This document shows, in pieces, positions 26,842 to 33,971 of a DNA stretch of 64,000 bases; position 1 is the first letter of the stretch; each line of letters opens with the position of its first letter. A program made the position numbers and the translations under genes. A model generated the notes under the pieces. The model was not told the DNA's origin and searched no databases. It saw only the letters and a list, made by a program, of their open reading frames with translations. The stretch is from JAQVEM01 sp964601205 (lineage in GTDB: Bacteria > Actinomycetota > Humimicrobiia > Humimicrobiales > Humimicrobiaceae), in contig CAZRML010000008.1 in NCBI GenBank assembly GCA_964601205.1, forward strand, positions 1 through 64,000, given 5' to 3'.

Positions 26842-27614
26842 AGCACCCTTCCCGGAAAATTAAACACATAATAGCTTACAAAAACAGCTGCTGTAAAAAT
26901 AAAAGACAATACTATTATAATATAATCTTTCGCAGAAAACTTAAGCACCAGATAACTTGTTCGCACTGGATATGCTCTGAAAGCTCTGGTTTCCATAGCC
27001 ATTGAAAGAGTCTGCGCCTTTCTGATTGCGCCTGAGAGTACCGGCATAAAAATATATGAATATACCCTGAGCCTCTTCTTAAAAGGTATCTTATTTATTT
27101 CAATTCCCCTCAGCTGTATTGCAGCCAGGGCATCCCTAATCTCATCGCGAAGGAGAGGTAAAAATCTTATGGCCACCGAAACCATAAATGCTATATCATA
27201 GGGAATTTTCAATTGAACCAGGCCCTGGATTATTTCTCTGTAGTTTGAAGTAGCGATAATGGTAGCCGAAAACAAAATAATAGAAATCCTCAACAAAAAC
27301 TCTATTCCCATCAGAATTCCGCCGGTAGTAAGAATGGTAAAATTTCTTACACTCAGGATTGATTCTCCCCGGCGTAAAAACATGCTCTGAATAACAACTA
27401 TGGCAAAAAAGAGATACCACAGCCTTTTAGTTGACCTGACTGACTTTAAAAGATCTACTTCTGATAGAACGGCACACAGGATAGTAATTATAAGGATTAC
27501 TCCCAGGACATAAATATGCTGGATAAATACTGCTATTCCGGAAAGGCAGATAACTACCGCCAGCTTTGTCCTTACATCTGTTTTAGCCAGAAACCTGTTC
27601 AAAAGTCTCACCAC
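26838..27614 (-). CDS. ECF transporter transmembrane coupling protein EcfT
   Basis: 258 residues with five to six helices and the two cytoplasmic coupling helices bearing the A-R-G motifs: LAAIQLRGIEIN (ARG-like) and AMETRAFRAYPVRTSY. EcfT joins the ATPase pair to the substrate-binding S component. It overlaps the preceding ATPase gene by 32 bases. Substrate is decided by the S component at 31198-31854. Confidence 0.9.
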   Translation of the reverse strand: MVRLLNRFLAKTDVRTKLAVVICLSGIAVFIQHIYVLGVILIITILCAVLSEVDLLKSVRSTKRLWYLFFAIVVIQSMFLRRGESILSVRNFTILTTGGILMGIEFLLRISIILFSATIIATSNYREIIQGLVQLKIPYDIAFMVSVAIRFLPLLRDEIRDALAAIQLRGIEINKIPFKKRLRVYSYIFMPVLSGAIRKAQTLSMAMETRAFRAYPVRTSYLVLKFSAKDYIIIVLSFIFTAAVFVSYYVFNFPGRVL

Positions 27615-28248
27615 CGTATATTTTTAAAATCCTCCCGGAAAATTTCTTTATAAAAAAAATATCATGGCTTATGACCATTACTCCTATTCCCCTGGTTAAA
27701 AAGCCCTTGAGGATCTTAATAAGCATATTTTCTCTTATCATATCCAGACCCGTGGTCGGCTCGTCAAGTATTATAAAATCAGGTTCATTTACTAAAATAC
27801 CGGCGATCGCAAGCCTCTGTTTTTCTCCGTAACTCAGGTTATAAGTCGGGCTGTATCTCTGATGGCTCAGGCTAAGATACTCCAGAACCTTTTTTACCCT
27901 ATCATTTATTATGTCATCGGGAACATTTTTTATTCTCATGGCAAAGGAAAGCTCCTCTTCCACAGTTAGAGCAAAAATCTGTACTTCCGGATTCTGGAAA
28001 AGATACCCGATTTTCTTTCCCACCTGGCCCAGATTCATATTGTTAACATCACTGCCATCTATATAGATTTTACCCCGGTCAGCTTTTAAGATTCCCATAA
28101 CAAGTTTACCCAGGGTAGTTTTTCCGCTTCCATTTGGCCCCACCAGCGCAACAAAATCACCACGGCAGATGTCAAATTTTGCTTTTTTGATTACAGGTTT
28201 ACGGTTCCTGTAGCTAAAAGACACATTATCAAACTTTATAAAGCTCAA
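27583..28248 (-). CDS. ECF transporter ATPase
   Basis: 221 residues with Walker A GPNGSGKTT, the Q-loop FQNPEVQIFALTVEEEL typical of EcfA/CbiO, signature LSYGEKQRLAIAG and Walker B FIILDEPT. It is the second ATPase of the pair and overlaps its partner by 20 bases. The tail after the H-loop is short, so the protein is smaller than classical EcfA (about 280 residues). Confidence 0.92.
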   Translation of the reverse strand: MSFIKFDNVSFSYRNRKPVIKKAKFDICRGDFVALVGPNGSGKTTLGKLVMGILKADRGKIYIDGSDVNNMNLGQVGKKIGYLFQNPEVQIFALTVEEELSFAMRIKNVPDDIINDRVKKVLEYLSLSHQRYSPTYNLSYGEKQRLAIAGILVNEPDFIILDEPTTGLDMIRENMLIKILKGFLTRGIGVMVISHDIFFIKKFSGRILKIYGGETFEQVSG

Positions 28249-28945
28249 TTAAACCCTCTAGTTTTTCCTGTTTATCAATTTCTATTAATTTTCCTCTCTC
28301 CAGAAAAAAAATCCTGTCAGATATATTAAAATTTTCAACATCATGGTCAACCAGTATTATTGATTTACCGGATTTTTTTAACAGCAAAATTGTCTTTTTT
28401 ATTCTATCCCTGCTCTCTTCATCCAGCCGGGAAAGACTCTCATCAAAAATTAACACATCGGGTTCCATGGAGAGAACAGAAGCAATCGCAACCAGCTGTT
28501 TTTCACCACCCGAAAGATTCTCCGGATGCTCAAACCGGTATTTTTCCATATTTACAAGTCCGAGGCTCATATCTACCCTTCTTTTTATTTCATCACGCTC
28601 GAGGCAGAGATTTTCCGGCCCAAAAGCAATCTCGTCCTCCACTGTTGGTGAAAAAAGCTGCATATCATAATCCTGGAACACCATTCCCACCCTGGTTGAA
28701 ACCAGGCCAAAACTCATTTCTTTCACCGGCTTGCCGAAAATATTCACGGTGCCTTTTATAAGACCCCTGTAAATATGGGGGATAATTCCGCATATACAGT
28801 AGCAGAGTGTGGTCTTGCCGCAGCCGCTCAGTCCAGTGACAGAAATTATCTCACTTCGCCCCACATTAAGGTTCACGCCATTGAGTATGTTTTTCTTTCC
28901 ATCCTCATATTTAAAGTAAAGATTTTTAATCTCAACCGGGTTCAT
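28229..28945 (-). CDS. ECF transporter ATPase
   Basis: 238 residues: Walker A GLSGCGKTT, Q-loop VFQDYDMQLFSPTVEDEIAFGPENL, signature LSGGEKQLVAIA and Walker B VLIFDESLS. The Q-loop acidic pattern is that of ECF-type ATPases. Ser replaces the Pro after the Walker B Glu, a tolerated change. It pairs with the next gene to power the shared EcfT. Confidence 0.92.
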   Translation of the reverse strand: MNPVEIKNLYFKYEDGKKNILNGVNLNVGRSEIISVTGLSGCGKTTLCYCICGIIPHIYRGLIKGTVNIFGKPVKEMSFGLVSTRVGMVFQDYDMQLFSPTVEDEIAFGPENLCLERDEIKRRVDMSLGLVNMEKYRFEHPENLSGGEKQLVAIASVLSMEPDVLIFDESLSRLDEESRDRIKKTILLLKKSGKSIILVDHDVENFNISDRIFFLERGKLIEIDKQEKLEGLIELYKV

Positions 28946-28957
28946 ATTCTTCTAAAA

Positions 28958-29503
28958 TTATTTTATTAATTCTATCTCAACCACATATTTGCACCACCGC
29001 ATGCTGAACCGGTCCTTTCTTACTATTATCTGGTATGGGCCTTTGCCTCCCGAGCCCTTTGTCCCCAGAATTTGACCATTTTCCATGTAAGCAATATAGA
29101 TATTGTCTTCCTCCTGAACCTCTTCCGGTTCAAATGCCACCTTATAACCATCAATTGCATTGACGGTAACCATTTTATAGTCCTCTACATCTATCCCCAT
29201 TTTTTCAAGGACATTATTCATTAAAACTCCGGTATAATAATGTTCTTCCTGGCCTGTATCACTGGTATCCATAACCGCGCTGAGTTCCTTCTCGCCCGAA
29301 CTTTTAATAAACTCCATATCAGCTCTGCCAATTTCATTACCATCAAACCTGACCATAATGGTCTCATTTTTCTCTAATTGTTTTTTTTCTCCTATATTAC
29401 CGGCATTTAAAAAAGAAAATATACCCACTACAATAAGGAGCACGATAACTGACAGTATTATTACCAGATTTCTCTTTTTTACTTTATCATCCGTCTTTCT
29501 CAT
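28958..29503 (-). CDS. Membrane-anchored protein with one SUOX-fold (PF00174-like) domain
   Basis: Residues 12-32 form an N-terminal signal anchor; the rest is one domain resembling the oxidoreductase molybdopterin-binding fold: TGVLMNNVLEKMGI (family pattern GV-L--LL), VNAIDGYKVAFEPEEV (DGY), IAYMENGQILGTKG (A-E--G-PL), and C-terminal MRWCKYVVEIEL (family VKWL--IEV). I see no obvious counterpart of the Mo-ligating Cys. It may bind a pterin, metal or cofactor fragment for the ECF transporter. Genes on both sides are ECF components. Confidence 0.7.
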   Translation of the reverse strand: MRKTDDKVKKRNLVIILSVIVLLIVVGIFSFLNAGNIGEKKQLEKNETIMVRFDGNEIGRADMEFIKSSGEKELSAVMDTSDTGQEEHYYTGVLMNNVLEKMGIDVEDYKMVTVNAIDGYKVAFEPEEVQEEDNIYIAYMENGQILGTKGSGGKGPYQIIVRKDRFSMRWCKYVVEIELIK

Positions 29504-29550
29504 AAAATTCCAACCAGCCTGTTTTAAATATATTATTCCTTCTGCCTTTA

Positions 29551-31194
29551 TTATTTTCCGTAAATCAGTATATATGGAACCACAAGATCCTCATATCTAA
29601 ACTGTCCGTGTGAACCGCCGGTATCATCTGGATGCATCCCGTGGTCGGATGTAATAATAATGGCCCCATCCCACTTTTTAACCAGCCTTTCTATAAAACT
29701 ATCAACCATCCTTACAGCTTCAAAGGTTGACTCTGAAATATCTCCGCAATTGTGCCCGTTATCGTCAATGCTATGAAAATGAACGGCCATAAAATCATAA
29801 TTGTCTTCCATGCTCTCCATAGCAGATTCAAATATCTCGTCATCTATGGTGCCATCTTTGTTTTTATCGGTATTAAGAACCGGGTCAATTTCTGTTTTTA
29901 TTTTCTTCACATCACCTTCTATAAAAATTGAGCTCTTTCCCATCTCCTGAAGCTCCTTAAATATTGAGGGTACCATAAGCTCTCTCTGATCTCCTGAATA
30001 TATCCCGTTTTCTGCAGGAGTTTTGCCCGTCAGCATGGCCGCAAGTCCCGTATTGGTAACCGGCCTGTACATTGAAAGCGCCTTCTTCATTATTACCCCT
30101 CCCGAAGATTCAAGACTCCCCATAAAAGGCATGAAACCATCTTCCCGGGTCTTAAGGAACTGATGATAGCCAAATCCATCAGTAATTATAAACAGTACCG
30201 CCCTGCCCTGCTCCAGATAGTTAAGGGAGTCCCGGTAAACATCCGTAATATTTGACTCTACCGGATTTAACATTATTCCTTTGACATCTTCAATAATATT
30301 TTCGTTATCCCCTTCAATATAATTGAAATTATTATATCCGACCTCAAAATAACCCGGACCCTCAGAGAATAAATACTGGCCCCTCTCGCCCATTATCACA
30401 AAATTCCCACCATCAAAAAAAGAATCAATGTTTTTTCTTATTTCCTCCGGATTCTGTTCTGCATAATAAAAACTTTCCATAATATCCTGGAAAGTTAGAA
30501 TATTTCTTTTTACATAAGAAGAAATTCCAGTTTTTTCGCTACCAGACACACAGTCGCCATCCAGTTTTGATTCGCCTTCTCCATGTAAATCCTGGGTGAC
30601 ATCAAAAAAAGCACGGCTCTTTAATCTCGCTTCACCCGGGGTTATTCCAAAAAGATTTTCTTCAGTGGAAATTACATTCAGGCCATAGTCATAAATTTTC
30701 TCCGTATCCCTGTCCGAAACAATTATAATCTCCTCTATGCCTTTTATGCTGTTAATTTCAGACTGTCCAGGATTTATTGCTTCCCACCCGTTCCGGTAGC
30801 TAAAGCCCAGATAGCAATCTTTTATTTGCTCGGAATACATCCTGGCTGTTTTCCCATCATGGCCTGTAATATAAATGCTAAAATACTGGCTGAATGGTTC
30901 ATAAAAGTTTATTATGTCTTTTAATTTAAATGCTTTTACATTTTTTTGATTATAGGTGATCTTCTCTTCTGCCAGTTTCGCCTCTCCGGATAAAAAAGCA
31001 GGATTATCAATTATGGCTGGCCTTTTTATATCACCCGTTATCTTAAGCACGGGAAGCAAAAATTTCTCTGTATAAGCTGCCCCCTGAAAAAATCCGGCCA
31101 TGAAACCTGCCCCCAGTAAAACAATGGATACCGCTACCATTAAAATTATATAAATTTTTTTTAATTTCATTTTATATATTTTCTTTCCGGACAA
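29551..31194 (-). CDS. Membrane-anchored alkaline-phosphatase-superfamily phosphodiesterase with SUOX-like N-domain
   Basis: 547 residues: N-terminal anchor at about 10-33; residues 45-150 resemble a SUOX-type domain (ITGDIKRP, FKLKDII, DGKTARM, NSIKGIEEIIIVS); residues 330-547 are a type I phosphodiesterase/nucleotide pyrophosphatase with ALFIITDGFGYHQFL, the TNTGLAAMLTGKTPAENGIY nucleophile segment (Thr), HFHSIDDNGH and TSDHGMHPDDTGGSHG metal motifs. It would cleave phosphodiesters or phosphomonoesters outside the cell. TTG at 31194 is a possible start; the ATG at 31170 is equally plausible. In this operon it may trim a cofactor before uptake. Confidence 0.75.
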   Translation of the reverse strand: MSGKKIYKMKLKKIYIILMVAVSIVLLGAGFMAGFFQGAAYTEKFLLPVLKITGDIKRPAIIDNPAFLSGEAKLAEEKITYNQKNVKAFKLKDIINFYEPFSQYFSIYITGHDGKTARMYSEQIKDCYLGFSYRNGWEAINPGQSEINSIKGIEEIIIVSDRDTEKIYDYGLNVISTEENLFGITPGEARLKSRAFFDVTQDLHGEGESKLDGDCVSGSEKTGISSYVKRNILTFQDIMESFYYAEQNPEEIRKNIDSFFDGGNFVIMGERGQYLFSEGPGYFEVGYNNFNYIEGDNENIIEDVKGIMLNPVESNITDVYRDSLNYLEQGRAVLFIITDGFGYHQFLKTREDGFMPFMGSLESSGGVIMKKALSMYRPVTNTGLAAMLTGKTPAENGIYSGDQRELMVPSIFKELQEMGKSSIFIEGDVKKIKTEIDPVLNTDKNKDGTIDDEIFESAMESMEDNYDFMAVHFHSIDDNGHNCGDISESTFEAVRMVDSFIERLVKKWDGAIIITSDHGMHPDDTGGSHGQFRYEDLVVPYILIYGK

Positions 31195-31197
31195 ATT

Positions 31198-31854
31198 TCA
31201 TAAACCGCCCTTCCCTGTTTTCCCGCAACCAGCATCTTTGCTGCTGCTTGAATTTAAACCCGGTATCTTCACTTTTCTAAATCCTTTTATAACCGCGTAA
31301 GCAATAAGACCTCCAAGTCCACCTGAAAGGGCTGCTCCTGCTACTACTAAAATTAAAGGAATAGCCGGAAGTCTGAAGAATACCAGATTGGTTAAAAGAG
31401 CTCCGGCTGAATTTGCTGCCATACCGGCAAAAAAACAGGAAAAATTATTTCCTGCCCTCTGTTTTGTAAAAATAAGCAATATGTCTACCGCAATTCCCGG
31501 TATTATATAGGTAACAAGAGTCATTATTCCATGAGTCCCTATAACACCCGTAGCCAGGACAAGCAGAGACTGGACAACCGCAGTCAGCGTTGCCGTTCCC
31601 CTCTTTCCTACCAGCCCTGCGCTTACTACAAGCCACATCATGTAAAAACCACCAACAATGGTGCCGCCCGGTATAAAAAGTGGGCCGGTAATAATCTGGA
31701 CCAGAGTGACCATGACCGGTTTTACAGCCACACCAATTGCAGCGCATATCGATATCACTATCAGCTCAAATATTGAAAAATTTCTGAGAAATTTTTTCGG
31801 GCTCAAAGACATTTTTAAAGGAATACCCTCCTCCTGCACTGGTTTCTTACCCAT
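31198..31854 (-). CDS. ECF transporter S component (YkoE/ThiW-like), substrate unknown
   Basis: 218 residues, six helices. The motif ITGPLFIPGGTIVGGFYMMW followed by LVTYIIPGIAVDILL is like YkoE/ThiW-type S components that bind thiamine precursors, but the genetic setting points to another ligand. It captures substrate for the EcfT/EcfA complex encoded in the same operon. Start may be Met1 or the ATG fourteen codons later (31812); the latter lies 13 bases after GGAGGAGGG. Confidence 0.78.
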   Translation of the reverse strand: MGKKPVQEEGIPLKMSLSPKKFLRNFSIFELIVISICAAIGVAVKPVMVTLVQIITGPLFIPGGTIVGGFYMMWLVVSAGLVGKRGTATLTAVVQSLLVLATGVIGTHGIMTLVTYIIPGIAVDILLIFTKQRAGNNFSCFFAGMAANSAGALLTNLVFFRLPAIPLILVVAGAALSGGLGGLIAYAVIKGFRKVKIPGLNSSSSKDAGCGKTGKGGL

Positions 31855-31905
31855 AAAAATTAATTTCTTTTTTTAAAACCAAATAACCTGCATATTATCC
31901 TGAAT

Positions 31906-32394
31906 CTACTTAACAACATATATCCTGCTGACATTTTTTATCCATGCCCTGGCGTTCATTGTTGAAACAACCATACGGACCAGACCATCTTCCCTGCTAA
32001 TTTCCTGACCATCAAGAAAGAGGCCTAAAATTGTACCTTTATCATTGACAGTCGAAGCATCCAGTTCCTTTGTGTAACCATCCGATGCTTCAACAGCTAA
32101 CATTTCATACTCTTCCACTCCACAATACCCCAGCACATCCGAGAGCAGTACTCCCTTCCAATTTTCCGTTTCTTCACTTCCGTCATCTTTGCTGAGAACC
32201 GCAGTTACCTCTGCCAGTTCCAATCCGGCAGCATCTTTTTCGGTAAATTCCACCTTTTTACCGGCACCGTCTTCCACATAAATCAGCCAGCTTCCAGAAG
32301 TAACACCCTCTTTGCTTTCAGCAGCACACCCTGCCGCCATTATCATAAAAATAAGCAACAGCATAATAACCACAACAGCTGTAATTTTTCTCAT
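31906..32394 (-). CDS. Lipoprotein with one SUOX-fold (PF00174-like) domain
   Basis: 162 residues: lipoprotein signal ending MAAGC at about residue 23, then one domain with VEFTEKDAAGLE, WKGVLLSDVLGYCGV, VEASDGYTKELDA, LGLFLDGQEIS and ARAWIKNVSRIYVV, the same order of motifs as the other SUOX-like proteins of the operon. AAAGGG precedes the start. It would sit on the outer face of the membrane and could be the capture protein for the ECF system. Confidence 0.72.
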   Translation of the reverse strand: MRKITAVVVIMLLLIFMIMAAGCAAESKEGVTSGSWLIYVEDGAGKKVEFTEKDAAGLELAEVTAVLSKDDGSEETENWKGVLLSDVLGYCGVEEYEMLAVEASDGYTKELDASTVNDKGTILGLFLDGQEISREDGLVRMVVSTMNARAWIKNVSRIYVVK

Positions 32395-32461
32395 TATTTA
32401 CCCTTTCTTTTTAAATGATAACTACCAAATTTTTTAATCCTGTATATTTTGATTTAAGTTT

Positions 32462-33607
32462 CTACTTCGCCGCCTCTATCAGAAGAAGATATTTAACCGG
32501 AGTTTTTCCTGGCAGACTCTCAAAAGATATTGAAATATTTCCATCATCATCAAAATTAATCAGCCCCTCTTTAATAGATTCTTTATCAACCTCTACGCTG
32601 TATCCGTCTATTGCCCTGATAAGATAACTCTCGGAATCTATAATTCCGCATACTTCAAATATATCACCCAGTTTAAGGTACTTTTCACCACCGTCTTCTG
32701 TGATCTCCATTATCTTAAAACCACTACCGACAGAAAAATACGCCGTTCTTCCGAGTAAAAAATAGTGAATATCTTTAACCCACATTCCTTCCGGTATATC
32801 CTCCGAAAGAAAAGCAGGTGAATCCGGCCCATCTACTTTTAAAAAAGCGTCCAGAAAAGTCCGGAAATCTTCCCTTTTTTCAAGACCGTCTATTGACTTT
32901 ATTAAAACTATATCCATATCCTCTACATCTGACATGCCTTCTGCTATATCGCCCAGCTTTAAAACTTTATCCGGTTCACCATGATATTCATAATCCAGGG
33001 TGCTAATAATTTTATCCAGGCTATCTATAAATACTATCCTTGTTATTTCTTCCATACCTCTTTCCGTAACGAGTTCAATTTTTACAAGATTTTTAACCCA
33101 GTATAATGTAAACTCGCCCGGCACAACAGAACGCAGGGGTTTTTCCCAGTCCTCAAGTGGCTCTCCGTCAATCTCATAAGCAAGAATAATTTCTTCGTTT
33201 CTTAAAATCTCAGCGGCCACCTCTACTTTATAACCATCGCCCGCAATAAATTTTATCCCTTCTAATTTTTCCCGGGACAGACCTGTATATTCCTTTAATA
33301 TATCATCCAGAAGATATCCTTTTACCCTCCGGGTTATTGCCTCCCCGTCATCTGAAATAGCCGGCACTTCTCTGTCAACTTCATGGAACTGCTTTAGTTC
33401 ATAAGTATCTATTAAAATATCGGTCCCGGAAAAAGATATGGTCAGGCCTCCTCCGGCCGGGCCTTCTTCCGTACTTTCATCTTTTGCCCCTCCACATCCG
33501 CTCAGGTATATTGCAGTGGTAAAAAAAATCAGAATCAGTGAAACAATAATTATCCCCGTCAGATTCCTTCTGGCTAAATTACTTCTAAAAACAACGAGTC
33601 TTTCCAT
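32462..33607 (-). CDS. Lipoprotein with three tandem SUOX-fold-like domains
   Basis: About 381 residues from ATG 33607. The lipobox IYLSGC ends a signal of about 36 residues. Domain one (about 55-170) is the best: KGYLLDDILKEYTGL, IAGDGYKVEVAAEI, LAYEIDGEPLEDWEKPLRSV, LYWVKNLVKIELV. Domain two (175-275) and three (285-381) are shorter but repeat SIDGL / AIDGYSVEV and a terminal VKYLLLIEA. I chose 33607 because AAAGGA precedes it; an earlier in-frame ATG (33646) lies inside the terminator stem and is unlikely. First gene of the Moco-riboswitch operon. Confidence 0.72.
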   Translation of the reverse strand: MERLVVFRSNLARRNLTGIIIVSLILIFFTTAIYLSGCGGAKDESTEEGPAGGGLTISFSGTDILIDTYELKQFHEVDREVPAISDDGEAITRRVKGYLLDDILKEYTGLSREKLEGIKFIAGDGYKVEVAAEILRNEEIILAYEIDGEPLEDWEKPLRSVVPGEFTLYWVKNLVKIELVTERGMEEITRIVFIDSLDKIISTLDYEYHGEPDKVLKLGDIAEGMSDVEDMDIVLIKSIDGLEKREDFRTFLDAFLKVDGPDSPAFLSEDIPEGMWVKDIHYFLLGRTAYFSVGSGFKIMEITEDGGEKYLKLGDIFEVCGIIDSESYLIRAIDGYSVEVDKESIKEGLINFDDDGNISISFESLPGKTPVKYLLLIEAAK

Positions 33608-33620
33608 TACTTTCCTTTCT

Positions 33621-33655
33621 AAAAATAAAAAATCTTCTTCCAGCACAGAAGAAGA
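33621..33655 (-). terminator. Leader intrinsic terminator downstream of the riboswitch
   Basis: On the minus strand TCTTCTTC and GAAGAAGA form a perfect eight-base stem with a seven-base loop, followed by TTTTTTATTTTT. It lies between the riboswitch and the first ribosome site, the usual position for a transcriptional expression platform. Confidence 0.75.
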
Positions 33656-33700
33656 CCTTAAATAAACTACATAAAAAATGCAGCTTATTTATTAATTTAG

Positions 33701-33803
33701 ATAACCCCTTTCCGCACCGGGAGGTTTGACCGTTACCAGTCAAGCCCTATCGGCCTACAATCCTTAGCGCTGCCTATTAGGAATTGCAGGCTCGGAGTTT
33801 TAT
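33701..33803 (-). promoter_or_regulatory. Probable Moco/Tuco (molybdenum or tungsten cofactor) riboswitch
   Basis: In RNA sense the element begins ATAAAACTCCGAGCC and ends CGGAAAGGGGTTAT; the ends pair (AUAA/CUCC with GGGG/UUAU) to make P1. A P2 hairpin pairs 33779-33791 with 33753-33764. A seven-base hairpin at 33726-33743 has a GUAA tetraloop of the GNRA class. A fourth stem (33705-33724) carries CCTCCCGGTGCGGAAAGG. These elements match what I remember of the Moco RNA motif. It is upstream of an operon containing mobB. I cannot distinguish Mo from W cofactor specificity. Confidence 0.75.
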
Positions 33804-33971
33804 TTTAATTTTTATTAAATACTTTTGATACCGTCACTGCCAGCCATGCATATGAGTTTTTTAAAAAGCCCTGATTCATTTAATATAAATATCTATTTCC
33901 CAATTAAATGTGAATTATAACAAATAAGAGAAAAGCTTACTATATCATTTGACCATTCAATAAAATCTTCT

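Noticed and set aside
33701..33803. Cobalamin, TPP or THF riboswitch as alternative identity of the leader RNA
   Set aside because: No B12 box, no TPP CUGAGA core and no THF consensus were seen; the Moco-like P1, GNRA loop and GGAAAGG region fit better, and mobB is in the operon.
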